A DNA stretch of 64,000 nt, taken from positions 1-64,000 of the forward strand of contig JBGSKO010000159.1 in NCBI GenBank assembly GCA_041741155.1, in the 5' to 3' direction. Every line of letters starts with the position of its first letter. Within the stretch, counting starts at the first letter, position 1. The notes under the pieces are model-generated. The model searched no databases, was not told the origin of the DNA, and saw nothing but the letters and a program-made list of their open reading frames with translations. The DNA is from M3007 sp041741155 (GTDB lineage Bacteria; Bacteroidota; Bacteroidia; Chitinophagales; Saprospiraceae). The position numbers and the translations under genes were made by a program. Of this stretch, positions 43,210 through 51,140 are shown one piece after another.

Positions 43210-44559
43210 ATGGATACGATCGTAAATATCAGTCAGTTTTTGCTCAGCCTTTCCTTGCTCATCATTTTGCATGAGATGGGCCACTTTCTTCCCGCCCGCT
43301 GGTTCAAGACCCGGGTGGAAAAATTCTACCTCTTCTTCGACTTTGCCCCCTTCAACGCACTGTGGAAAATTAAAAAAGGTGAAACAGAGTACGGCATAGG
43401 CTGGCTCCCATTGGGTGGTTATGTGAAAATATCCGGTATGGTGGACGAAAGTATGGACACCGAAGCCCTGAAACAAGACCCGCAGCCGTGGGAATTTCGC
43501 TCCAAACCGGCGTGGCAACGGCTCATCATCATGTTGGGCGGCGTGACCGTAAACTTCCTGCTCGGTTTTACCATTTTTGCCATGATGCTCTGGTATTTTG
43601 GCAAAGCGTATGTCCCGAATACCGAACTCAAGGACGGACTTGCTTTCGATAAGGTCCTGCTTGATCAAGGATTCCAGCAGGGTGATGTACTGGTTAAGGT
43701 CGGTGACAAGTTGGTTACGCAAGTAGATCCGGCCTTTTTTATCGAGCAAGTCGTGCTTAATGATGTGCGCCAGGTGACCGTCCAGCGCGCAGGGCAGGAA
43801 CAGACCATTCGTCTGCCGGAAAACGCTGCCGAGCAGCTCACCAGTCAGAAAGTGCCTAAAGCCCTGCTCATGGCACCGCGTATCCCGTTCTATGTGGGCG
43901 AGTTGGCTCCAGGTAAACCTGCCGAAGCAGCCGGCTTAGCCGTTGGAGACCGTATCCTCGCTTTAAATGGTACTCCAACCACATACTACGATCAATTTAC
44001 GCCTCTGGCACAGGAAAACAAAGGCAAGGCGGCACAACTTACGCTGCTTCGCCAGACAGACACAATATCTATTGGCCTTACGCTGACACCCGAGGGTATG
44101 ATCGGCGTGCGCCCTAAAGTGGAAGGTTTTTACAACGTTGAGCGTGAGCGCTACAGCATTGCGGCCGCCATACCCGGTGGTGTGCAAATGAGTGTAGATT
44201 TCCTGAACAACCAGATGAAAGCATTTGGCAAAATGTTCAGCGGCGAGATTGCCGTGAAAGACAACCTCGGCAGCCTCATCAGCATTGGCAAAATGTACGG
44301 CACCTCCTGGGACTGGGAACGCTTCTGGTCGCTTACTGCCTCCCTTAGTATTCTCCTGGCCTTCATGAACCTGCTGCCTATACCAGCCCTCGACGGTGGT
44401 TATGTCGTTTTCCTGCTGTGGGAAGTCGTCACCGGCCGGAAAGTGAGCGATAAGATCATGGAAAAAGCCGTAACAGTCGGTTTCTTCCTGCTGCTCGGTC
44501 TTATGATATACGCCTTCGGGCTGGATCTTTGGCGGCATGTTTTTCAACGGTTTTTTTAA
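43210..44559 (+). CDS. rseP: RseP-type site-2 intramembrane zinc metalloprotease
   Basis: A 449-residue membrane protease. The zinc-binding HEMGH lies at residues 21-25 in the first helix, and the third ligand is in NLLPIPALDGGYVVF near the C-terminal helices. Two PDZ-like domains sit between (about residues 140-310). RseP cuts membrane-anchored regulators after a first cleavage; its targets here are unknown. HscB follows on the same strand after an inverted repeat. Confidence 0.93.
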   Translation: MDTIVNISQFLLSLSLLIILHEMGHFLPARWFKTRVEKFYLFFDFAPFNALWKIKKGETEYGIGWLPLGGYVKISGMVDESMDTEALKQDPQPWEFRSKPAWQRLIIMLGGVTVNFLLGFTIFAMMLWYFGKAYVPNTELKDGLAFDKVLLDQGFQQGDVLVKVGDKLVTQVDPAFFIEQVVLNDVRQVTVQRAGQEQTIRLPENAAEQLTSQKVPKALLMAPRIPFYVGELAPGKPAEAAGLAVGDRILALNGTPTTYYDQFTPLAQENKGKAAQLTLLRQTDTISIGLTLTPEGMIGVRPKVEGFYNVERERYSIAAAIPGGVQMSVDFLNNQMKAFGKMFSGEIAVKDNLGSLISIGKMYGTSWDWERFWSLTASLSILLAFMNLLPIPALDGGYVVFLLWEVVTGRKVSDKIMEKAVTVGFFLLLGLMIYAFGLDLWRHVFQRFF

Positions 44560-44661
44560 GTTTATGGGGTTTATGAGGTTTATGGGGTTTATGCTTGTTG
44601 TGTTGGCATAAACCTCATAAACCCCATAAACCCCATAAACCCCATAAACCTCATAAACCTT
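44560..44661. repeat. Inverted nonamer tandem-repeat element (GGTTTATGG / CCATAAACC units)
   Basis: About four 9-bp units of gtttatggg/ggtttatga fill 44560-44594. After a short centre, about six complementary units (ccataaacc, tcataaacc) fill 44606-44660. The 35-bp arms pair with two mismatches. The element lies between rseP and hscB, and because nine is a multiple of three it gives an open HKP-repeat frame leading into hscB that is unlikely to be translated. Confidence 0.85.
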
Positions 44662-44666
44662 CTCCA

Positions 44667-45191
44667 ATGAACTACTTCGAATTTTACGGAATTCCGGTCT
44701 CTTTTCAGGTAGAGGAAGCCGCTCTGCGCCGCATTTTCTACCAGAATAGCAAAAAGTACCACCCGGATTTCCATACGTTATCGGACGAGGTACAACAGGC
44801 AGAGATGTTGGAAAAGGCGACCTGGAATAACGAAGCCTATCAAACCTTGTCGGACCCGGATCGCCGCATGCGGCATGTTCTGCAAGTCAAAGGACTGTGG
44901 GAGGAAGAGGGCAAACAGAATATCCCGCAAGACTTTTTGATGGATATGATGGAGATCAACGAGGCGCTGATGGAATTGGAGCTGGATTTTGATCCAGGGC
45001 GCTTCGCAGAAGCCGTGCAAGCAATAGAAAACATTGAAAAAGAATTATTGCAGGGTATTCAGCCCATTTTGGATAACTATAACGAGGACACCTGTAGCGA
45101 CCGGGATCTGCAAAACATCCGAGATTTTTTTCTGAAAAAGAGGTACTTGTTGCGCATTCACGAAAATCTCTCTAAGTTTGCGCCCCGTTAG
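44667..45191 (+). CDS. hscB: Fe-S cluster assembly co-chaperone HscB
   Basis: A 174-residue J-domain protein (MNYFEFYGIPVSFQVEEAAL) with the HPD motif in KKYHPDFHTLSDEVQQ. The C-terminal three-helix domain that binds the scaffold IscU is present (MELELDFDPGRFAEAVQAIE). It delivers IscU to the Hsp70 HscA. The ATG at 44667 is used. The in-frame start at 44595 would translate the repeat element as a (His-Lys-Pro)n extension not found in the family. Confidence 0.92.
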   Translation: MNYFEFYGIPVSFQVEEAALRRIFYQNSKKYHPDFHTLSDEVQQAEMLEKATWNNEAYQTLSDPDRRMRHVLQVKGLWEEEGKQNIPQDFLMDMMEINEALMELELDFDPGRFAEAVQAIENIEKELLQGIQPILDNYNEDTCSDRDLQNIRDFFLKKRYLLRIHENLSKFAPR

Positions 45192-45234
45192 CGGAGGAAG
45201 AAAAGAGCAATGGTTCTAATCCCTCTATTTTTTG

Positions 45235-45320
45235 CGGGAATGGCGGAATGGTAGACGCGCTGGTCTCAAACACCAGTGATTTCACGGTCATGCGAGTTCG
45301 AGTCTCGCTTCCCGCACCAC
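45235..45320 (+). tRNA. tRNA-Leu (anticodon CAA)
   Basis: An 86-nt tRNA with acceptor gcgggaa/ttcccgc, the D-arm with ggtagacgc, and an anticodon stem ctggt/accag around the loop ctcaaac, so the anticodon is CAA and reads UUG. The long variable arm is that of a leucine tRNA, and gttcgagtc is the T-loop. CCA is encoded. Confidence 0.95.
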
Positions 45321-45356
45321 AGCACATCGGATACTTCCGGTGTGCTGTTTTTTTTT
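45321..45356 (+). terminator. Intrinsic terminator of tRNA-Leu
   Basis: cagcacatcgga and tccggtgtgctg pair over 12 bp with one G-U, close a 4-nt loop, and run into eight T residues directly after the tRNA CCA end. Confidence 0.92.
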
Positions 45357-45435
45357 CGTAGCAGGGTTGGGTATTCACTATATCGGCCTACTTTAGCTTC
45401 CATAATCCGCGTCCTCGCCGTTAACCGATCCAATC

Positions 45436-46098
45436 ATGGCCCTTATCGTTACTCAAGACGGCTCGCATTCGATATTTTCCGAACAGTTTGGCGTTACGTA
45501 CCACTCCAAGTACGGCGCTATCACGGAATCCCTGCATGTATTTATTAATGCCGGATTGCGCGCCAAAGCCGTTGTGCAGCCGGATCTCGCCGTTTTGGAG
45601 ATAGGATTTGGTTCCGGGCTGAATGCCTTTTTAACCTGGCTGGAAGCCGAGCGAAGAAATCTGAGCGTCCGGTATGTCAGTATAGAGGCCTACCCTATTA
45701 CACTGGACGAAGCCAATGTATTCAATTTTTCAGACCAATTAGGGGTGCCGCACCGCTATGCCGACTTCTGCCGACTGCACAGTTGTGCCTGGAATCGAAA
45801 GGCAAAACTATCCGAACATTTTTCGCTGCACAAGAAGCATATCCTTCTGGAGGCATACCGGCCCACGCAGCAGACTTTCGACCTGATTTATTTTGATGCT
45901 TTTGCCCCCCAAGCCCAGCCGGAGCTGTGGACCGAGCGCATCTTCTACCTGATGTACAAGGCATTGCGCCCGGACGGGGCGTTGCTGACCTATTGTGCCA
46001 AAGGGGATGTCAAACGCGCACTAAAAAAAGCTGGATTTGAAGTAGAGGGCCTGCCCGGCCCGCCGGGAAAACGGGAGATGACACGAGCGTGGAAATAA
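45436..46098 (+). CDS. mnmD: MnmD-type tRNA 5-methylaminomethyl-2-thiouridine methyltransferase
   Basis: A 220-residue SAM-dependent methyltransferase. It has LEIGFGSGLNAFLTWLEAE as motif I, SIEAYPI, and FDLIYFDAFAPQAQPELWT, a hallmark of the MnmC N-terminal/MnmD methyltransferase. It completes mnm5(s2)U34 at the wobble position. Without an FAD domain it is the stand-alone form. The stop overlaps the first copy of a 49-bp direct repeat carrying a bidirectional terminator. Confidence 0.92.
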   Translation: MALIVTQDGSHSIFSEQFGVTYHSKYGAITESLHVFINAGLRAKAVVQPDLAVLEIGFGSGLNAFLTWLEAERRNLSVRYVSIEAYPITLDEANVFNFSDQLGVPHRYADFCRLHSCAWNRKAKLSEHFSLHKKHILLEAYRPTQQTFDLIYFDAFAPQAQPELWTERIFYLMYKALRPDGALLTYCAKGDVKRALKKAGFEVEGLPGPPGKREMTRAWK

Positions 46099-46145
46099 AA
46101 AAGCCCCGTCCGAAAGGACGAGGCTTTTTCTTTGTGGCGGAGGCC
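46097..46145. repeat. 49-bp direct repeat, copy A (terminator plus tRNA 3'-end fragment)
   Basis: Identical over 49 bp to 46769-46817. It contains a terminator stem (gccccgtcc, gaaa loop, ggacgaggc, T-run) and, at its right end, tggcggaggcc, which copies the last 11 nt of the initiator tRNA at 46807-46817. Here this fragment belongs to no tRNA. The stem can act on mnmD and on the minus-strand gene next to it. Confidence 0.9.
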
Positions 46146-46152
46146 CTAAAAA

Positions 46153-46686
46153 TCAAGTCTGCGTTGCCCTTCCCTCCCGTTTGGGCCAAGGCGCCAGGGC
46201 CACGGTAGAGACCGCAAAAAAGGCCATAAAGAAACCTGCAATGGAGCGCAGGTGCAGGTTGTGCTGAACCCAATACTCCGCTTCCGTGAATACCGTAATA
46301 AACCCATGATTGTTGACCTGATATTGGCCGTTGACGTATTCCGGGTCCGCGATCCCACCGGTCACAAACAGGAAAATACAGTACAGCGAATACAGGTAAA
46401 TGCCGGCCAAGGCTACCAATGCCCACTCCGGCGCGCCCCCCAGAAAATACCGGATTTTCTGAAGAAAGCCCATTCCTTTCGCGTCTTCTGCAGCCAGCGG
46501 CCTGTTGTTATTCAGGTAGTAAATGGTGAAGGCCCACAGCGGAAACATCATCAAAAAGATTTGAAAAAACGATACTTCGAAAGGCGCCGGTTGCCCGAAT
46601 AAAAGGGTGACGTTGATGAGGAGAAGCCCAAGCAGGCCAGCCAGGGAAAGGAAGAAGGCGATGGGTTTGACGGTGTGGATAGTCAT
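46153..46686 (-). CDS. Four-TM membrane protein framed by the 49-bp direct repeats
   Basis: A 177-residue protein starting MTIHTVKPIAFFLSLAGLLGL, with four hydrophobic segments (about 7-27, 37-57, 84-108, 144-164). The N-terminus is hydrophobic and the C-terminus basic (PKREGRATQT). No family is recognised. It is the only gene between the two copies of the 49-bp repeat and is transcribed in the same direction as the initiator tRNA. The start at 46686 is chosen over an extension to 46713 because of the better N-terminus. Confidence 0.65.
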   Translation of the reverse strand: MTIHTVKPIAFFLSLAGLLGLLLINVTLLFGQPAPFEVSFFQIFLMMFPLWAFTIYYLNNNRPLAAEDAKGMGFLQKIRYFLGGAPEWALVALAGIYLYSLYCIFLFVTGGIADPEYVNGQYQVNNHGFITVFTEAEYWVQHNLHLRSIAGFFMAFFAVSTVALAPWPKREGRATQT

Positions 46687-46768
46687 GGTGGGATGGTTTA
46701 GGTAGTGAAGCAAGGGCTCCTGGGGCCTTTGTTATTACCGAGCAAATATCAACCAATCAAGCATAAAC

Positions 46769-46806
46769 AAAAAAGCCCCGTCCGAAAGGACGAGGCTTTT
46801 TCTTTG

Positions 46807-46817
<11 letters not shown>
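46769..46817. repeat. 49-bp direct repeat, copy B (end of tRNA-fMet plus terminator)
   Basis: This copy consists of the last 11 nt of the initiator tRNA and its downstream terminator (stem arms 46770-46783 and 46788-46801). It is identical to 46097-46145, exactly 672 bp away, in the same orientation. Confidence 0.9.
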
Positions 46818-46879
<62 letters not shown>

Positions 46880-46949
46880 ATTTTGTGCCGCAAAGGTAAC
46901 CCCCTTTTCCACCATTCACCAAATACATCCAATTATTTTTAAAAAACAT

Positions 46950-46957
46950 GACCTTTG
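46950..46957 (+). promoter_or_regulatory. -7-like box abutting the SpaB_C gene
   Basis: GACCTTTG followed by C, one mismatch from TAnnTTTG, ends 4 nt before the ATG at 46962. A leaderless transcript is possible. Confidence 0.4.
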
Positions 46958-46961
46958 CCCC

Positions 46962-47780
46962 ATGACTCAAAACTGGATTTCCTACCATATCTATCCCCTC
47001 GAAACCCTGGATGCCTTTTTGGCCCGCAGCGTACGCCCTTTTTTAGAACAGCATGTTTGGCCTACTCAGGGCGCTCGCGCATTTTTTATCCGCTACGACG
47101 ATGAAAATGGTCCACACATCCGTCTTCGGATCCGCGGCGAGGCTGATTTCCTCCAAAAAATTCAGCCCGTCCTGCAGAGCTGGTTTGCCGAACGTGGCAC
47201 TTGCGAAGAACTGCCTTACGTATCCGAACCGGAACGATTTGGTAGCCCGGATGCCTTACCTTGGGTAGAAGAGTATTTTCATTTGTCCACACGTGTTGTG
47301 CTGGACCGGCTCAATCGCCCATATACCTACGGCGACGCCCTGTTTGACGCCCTGCGCATGCACGTAATCACTGCATTTGCCACCGGTTGGCACCATGAAA
47401 AAAGTGCCTGGTACTTTGACAACCTGTGTACCCAATGGATGGAATTGTTTTTTCAGCCGGCCGAACACAAAACCGACCCTGCATCCAACTGGCAAGCCTC
47501 CCTGCGGAAAGATTTCGAAGAGACCTTCACACCACAGCAGGAAGAACTCCGCCTGGCCGTCGTCGAACTCTGGACCGCACTGGAAAAAGGAGCGTTTGAC
47601 AAGGAACAGCCCGAATGGCTGCGGTGGCTACGCGGCAATGAAATGATCTTGACCGGCCTGGGCGACAACCTCGAGAAAGCCTTGCCCAGTCTGCTCCACC
47701 TGACCAATAACCGCCTCGGTATAAACAATCAGGACGAGGTGTATCTGAACTTTATCCTCTCCAAGACATTACTCAACTAG
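46962..47780 (+). CDS. Thiopeptide/lanthipeptide-type biosynthesis protein (SpaB C-terminal domain), orphan
   Basis: A 272-residue protein of the SpaB_C / thiopeptide-type bacteriocin biosynthesis domain. The typical start WISYHIYPLETLDAFLARSVRPFLE leads to FFIRYDDENGPHIRLRIRG. This is followed by CEELPYVSEPERFGSPDALPWVEEYFHLST and VVLDRLNR. In lanthipeptide and thiopeptide pathways this domain eliminates glutamate from modified Ser/Thr or joins dehydroalanines; related LanB proteins use aminoacyl-tRNA. Here it is a single-domain gene. No LanB N-terminal half, cyclase, protease, transporter or precursor-like small frame is seen nearby. Its job here is therefore open. Confidence 0.8.
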   Translation: MTQNWISYHIYPLETLDAFLARSVRPFLEQHVWPTQGARAFFIRYDDENGPHIRLRIRGEADFLQKIQPVLQSWFAERGTCEELPYVSEPERFGSPDALPWVEEYFHLSTRVVLDRLNRPYTYGDALFDALRMHVITAFATGWHHEKSAWYFDNLCTQWMELFFQPAEHKTDPASNWQASLRKDFEETFTPQQEELRLAVVELWTALEKGAFDKEQPEWLRWLRGNEMILTGLGDNLEKALPSLLHLTNNRLGINNQDEVYLNFILSKTLLN

Positions 47781-47886
47781 GTTAGAAGGTTAGAAGGTTG
47801 CTGGTTAGAAGGTTAGAAGGTTTCGGATTGTGTAGAACCAGCAACCCTCTAACCTTCTAACCAGCAACCTTCTAACCTTCTAACCT
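47779..47886. repeat. Inverted heptamer tandem-repeat element (GGTTAGAA / AACCTTCT units)
   Basis: The left arm aggttagaaggttagaaggt continues with gctggttagaaggttagaagg to 47820. The right arm of ccagcaacc and ctaaccttctaacc units fills 47838-47886. The arms form a hairpin of about 40 bp. It separates the convergent SpaB_C and outer-membrane-protein genes, starting within the stop codon of the first, and probably ends both transcripts. Confidence 0.85.
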
Positions 47887-47889
47887 CTA

Positions 47890-49227
47890 TTATTCAAACC
47901 GGCGCTTGTAAAACCAGGAGTTATCGTTGAAGGTATAGCCTGCGGTAATTCGGAAATAGGTCTCACTAATGGGGGAGTCCGCTCCAAGTTTGCCTATTTC
48001 TATGGCGGTATTGATATAAGAGGTCTGCTGACGCGGCAGGATAATCGGGAAGCCCAGGCCCAGCGAGAAGCCGATATCGTCCAATCCCTGGCCGTCTATG
48101 ACGCGGGGGTCTTGCCGGAAATAACCGCCGGCACGGTAGCGGATACGCTTGCCGTAGTTGTTGTACGAGGCATAGTCCGGGATATATTCCACGCCCACCG
48201 AAAATGCAGCGGTATTGCGGAATCCCGAGTCGTTCGGGCGTGCTTCATTTTTGAACGATGACCAGCCTTCGTAGGCATATTGGCCGCCCAAACGCAATTT
48301 GTTCGCCACCACATATTGCACTCCAAACTGGAAGGCCGCCGGCATGGTAACGTCGCGCTTGACTCCGGAATCCTGCAACAATGTATCGGCGCTCTCGTAT
48401 TGGCCATTCGACAGGCGCCCGCGGCTGCGGATAAAAATGCGATCCGCTGTACTGCCAATATTCTGCTGCCCTGCGCCTGTGATCCCTACCGTCACCCAGC
48501 GCGTTGCGAGTGTTTTGTCGTTTTCAGCGTACTTCAGCACAAAATCGTGCTGAAGACCAATTTTCCACGTCAGTCCGCTGATTCGAATATCATCCCGGCG
48601 GGTACTCCAGAAAGTAGGCAGCGAGTCGTTGAAAATGGTCGTGTTTTCGTAGGTGTTTTTGCCAAAAACCCAGCCCAGGTTAAGTCCCAGCGCCGTGTTT
48701 TTGTATTTGGCAGCGCTACTCCAGGTGAAGCGATACGTGCCGCCGTTGCCCTCAAAAGAGTTTTCAATCGCACCGAGATCCTGCAAAGTATCCAGGGAGG
48801 ACACGTTGTAACCGACTACGGTATTTGGCGTCAGCGCTGCTCCCATGCCAAACTGCCACGGCGACTTCCGCCGGTCGAGCACTTCATTGATCGGGCTGCG
48901 CAGGGGAAAACCCAGCGCCAGATAAGCCAGATTTCCGCTCCAGTTGCTCAACGACGACGACGATGACTCATAGTTGCTTTTTTTAGCAAAAAGCCCACCC
49001 TCGAGGGTCGTGGCGCGCAAAAAGGCATACGAGGCAGGATTGTCTAAATTCAGGTGAAAGGGGTCGTGGAAAGCGGCTGTTTGTCCTCCAAACCCTGCCT
49101 GCGCGGCAAAAAACTGATTGAACGGATCCCCAAGGCCGTAGCGCGAATACGGAGAGTTCTGTTTGGGCTGAGCCATGAGGCCGGCTGCGGTAATTAGAAA
49201 AAGAAGGGTGCTCAGGATAAACTTCAT
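47890..49227 (-). CDS. Outer membrane beta-barrel protein
   Basis: A 445-residue protein with signal peptide MKFILSTLLFLITAAGLMAQ. NSPYSRYGLGDPFNQFFAAQAGFGG is a motif seen in FadL-like outer-membrane proteins of Bacteroidota. Many amphipathic strands follow, ending YRITAGYTFNDNSWFYKRRFE-like. It is probably a porin or transport barrel, with unknown cargo. It starts 22 bp after the coaX stop and forms a pair with it. Confidence 0.75.
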   Translation of the reverse strand: MKFILSTLLFLITAAGLMAQPKQNSPYSRYGLGDPFNQFFAAQAGFGGQTAAFHDPFHLNLDNPASYAFLRATTLEGGLFAKKSNYESSSSSLSNWSGNLAYLALGFPLRSPINEVLDRRKSPWQFGMGAALTPNTVVGYNVSSLDTLQDLGAIENSFEGNGGTYRFTWSSAAKYKNTALGLNLGWVFGKNTYENTTIFNDSLPTFWSTRRDDIRISGLTWKIGLQHDFVLKYAENDKTLATRWVTVGITGAGQQNIGSTADRIFIRSRGRLSNGQYESADTLLQDSGVKRDVTMPAAFQFGVQYVVANKLRLGGQYAYEGWSSFKNEARPNDSGFRNTAAFSVGVEYIPDYASYNNYGKRIRYRAGGYFRQDPRVIDGQGLDDIGFSLGLGFPIILPRQQTSYINTAIEIGKLGADSPISETYFRITAGYTFNDNSWFYKRRFE

Positions 49228-49249
49228 GCAGAAGGTGTTTGATCGAATA

Positions 49250-49993
49250 TCAGGGAATAAGGTTCTGATTTGCATTGTATTGTAAAATATGATTTAGACC
49301 GTGCAAGGTTAAATATGGTTCCGTGTGCAATGCCGGGATTGGTAGAAAAGGCGCTAAAAAGGTTGCATCACCGCCTGTCAGCAACACCGTCAAGGGACTC
49401 AGCCGCTCTTCAAAAAGCCGTACAAAACCCGCTATTTCCAACGCCGCGCCGCGCAACGCGCCATTTTGCAGCGCGGTTTCCGTGCTATACCCCACGATAT
49501 CATCCGGCATACGCATTTGCACTTCCGGCAATCGCGCCGTAAAGGTATGCATCGCCCGTATCCGCATAGCAGCCCCTGGAGCGATATTGCCGCCGTGATA
49601 CGTTCCGGCACTGCTCAGCAGGTCGTACTTGATACACGTTCCGGCATCCACTACCAGACAATTGTCATTTGGAAAGAGTGCCTGCGCGCCGGCTACAGCG
49701 GCCAAACGATCCCGTCCCAGTGTTTCCGGAGTGCGGTAATTATTTTGAAACGGGAGCGGCGTTTCGTGGGTAAGCTCCAGCGTCACGGTAAATACCCCCG
49801 CCAGGCGACGCTGCGTTTCAGGATCGGGCACTGCCACCGATGCCGTTATCACACGGTCCACACCCGCTTCCCTTCCGTACGCCAGCAAATCCTCTAACGC
49901 CCAGTCCTGCCAATTCGCTTGCTCGACCAGACGATTGCCCTCAAATAGGCCCGTTTTGGTGCGCGTGTTGCCGATGTCTATGACCAGATTCAA
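49250..49993 (-). CDS. coaX: Type III pantothenate kinase
   Basis: A 247-residue enzyme of the CoaX family. LVIDIGNTRTKTGLFEGN is the ATP-binding start, CLVVDAGTCIKYDLL is the second phosphate motif, and GGNIAPGAAMRIRAMH is diagnostic. It phosphorylates pantothenate in the first committed step of CoA synthesis and so complements coaBC at 40.9 kb. Confidence 0.94.
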   Translation of the reverse strand: MNLVIDIGNTRTKTGLFEGNRLVEQANWQDWALEDLLAYGREAGVDRVITASVAVPDPETQRRLAGVFTVTLELTHETPLPFQNNYRTPETLGRDRLAAVAGAQALFPNDNCLVVDAGTCIKYDLLSSAGTYHGGNIAPGAAMRIRAMHTFTARLPEVQMRMPDDIVGYSTETALQNGALRGAALEIAGFVRLFEERLSPLTVLLTGGDATFLAPFLPIPALHTEPYLTLHGLNHILQYNANQNLIP

Positions 49994-50045
49994 GGATGTG
50001 CTATTCTGTTTTGCGACAATTCGCCGTGGTTTTGTGTTTCAGGCC

Positions 50046-50053
50046 GCGAAGGT
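50046..50053 (-). promoter_or_regulatory. -7-like promoter element for coaX
   Basis: The minus strand reads TACCTTCG, one mismatch from TAnnTTTG, 52 nt upstream of coaX. It is the same variant as before the deoxynucleoside kinase gene. Confidence 0.35.
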
Positions 50054-50092
50054 ACGCCGGAATGGGCAGGTTGGTAGGCCGACATTAAAAAA

Positions 50093-50118
50093 GCCGCTGA
50101 CACACCAGGTGCAGCGGC
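50093..50118 (-). terminator. Intrinsic terminator of rpoD
   Basis: gccgctg pairs with cagcggc around a 12-nt loop and is flanked by A- and T-runs. On the minus strand the stem runs into TTTTTT, so it ends rpoD. It is also usable on the plus strand. Confidence 0.75.
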
Positions 50119-50140
50119 CTTTTTGTTGTTTTTCAGAACA

Positions 50141-51010
50141 TTAGCCCAGATACGACTTCAAGGAATTTCGGTTATATGCCTTGCGCAGGCGTCGAATCGC
50201 CCGTTCTTTTATCTGCCGAACCCGTTCGCGGGTGAGGCCGTACAACTCGCCGATCTCTTCGAGGTTCAGCGGCTTGTAGCCGTTGAGGCCGTAGTAAGAA
50301 GCGATAACCTCTACTTCCCGGGGCGACAGGATGGAAAGCCCCTGAGCCACTTCTTCGCGCAGCGATTCCGCCATCAATTCAATATCCGGCTCTTGTGCAT
50401 CCTCGGACATAAACACATCAAGCATCGTGGATTCGCCATCCTCCGAATTAGAGAGCGGCGCATCGAACGATACATGTCGAATACCACTGCGCATCATCGT
50501 TTGAACTTCCCGGGGCGACATCTCGAGCAACTCGCCCAGTTCTTCATCCGTCGGCTCTCGTTCAAATTCCTGAACAAAAGAAATATACGCTTCATTGACC
50601 TTGTTGTAGGAACCCACCTTGTTCAGCGGCATCCGCACGATGCGGCTGTTTTCAACAATGGCCTGCAAGATGCTTTGGCGGATCCACCAAACAGCGTAGG
50701 ATATAAACTTGAAACCTTTCGTCTCGTCAAAACGCTTGGCAGCTTTCATAAGACCTACATTGCCCTCGTTGATCAGATCAGACAGGCTCAGGCCTTGATT
50801 TTGGTATTGTTTGGCAACCGAAACCACGAAACGTAAATTTGAACGAGTCATTTTATCCAGCGCTTCCTGATCGCCTGTACGAATGCGGCGAGCGAGTTCG
50901 GCTTCTTCGTCTCCTACCAACATCGGTATTTTTCCAATGTCTGTGAGATACTTGTCCAACGCGAGGCTCTCGCGTGAAGTAATTTTGTGGGTGATCTTAA
51001 GTTGACGCAT
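50141..51010 (-). CDS. rpoD: RNA polymerase primary sigma factor (Bacteroidota short type)
   Basis: A 289-residue sigma-70 factor that lacks the large non-conserved and 1.1 regions, as is normal in this phylum. Region 2 has LRFVVSVAKQYQNQGLSLSDLINEGN and FKFISYAVWWIRQSI. Region 4 has LSPREVEVIASYYGLNGYKPLNLEEIGELYGLTRERVRQIKERA. It should read the TAnnTTTG promoters marked here. It is divergent to pbpC. Confidence 0.95.
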   Translation of the reverse strand: MRQLKITHKITSRESLALDKYLTDIGKIPMLVGDEEAELARRIRTGDQEALDKMTRSNLRFVVSVAKQYQNQGLSLSDLINEGNVGLMKAAKRFDETKGFKFISYAVWWIRQSILQAIVENSRIVRMPLNKVGSYNKVNEAYISFVQEFEREPTDEELGELLEMSPREVQTMMRSGIRHVSFDAPLSNSEDGESTMLDVFMSEDAQEPDIELMAESLREEVAQGLSILSPREVEVIASYYGLNGYKPLNLEEIGELYGLTRERVRQIKERAIRRLRKAYNRNSLKSYLG

Positions 51011-51140
51011 GTGGACAGATCTGAAGTTAATTTGTACTCTAAACGAAATAACCGCGAAAGGTTACTTTTTCTTTGCAAAAATTTTTATAAAACCATTGAC
51101 TTTTTGTGCCAAAGCCGGTATAACAGCCGATCACATCCCA

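Noticed and set aside
44595..44666. N-terminal HKP-repeat extension of HscB
   Set aside because: It is the translated right arm of a nonamer repeat, and the conserved J-domain start MNYFEFYG begins at 44667.
46097..46145. Second tRNA-Met gene at copy A of the direct repeat
   Set aside because: Only the last 11 nt of the tRNA are present; no anticodon arm or D-arm adjoins.
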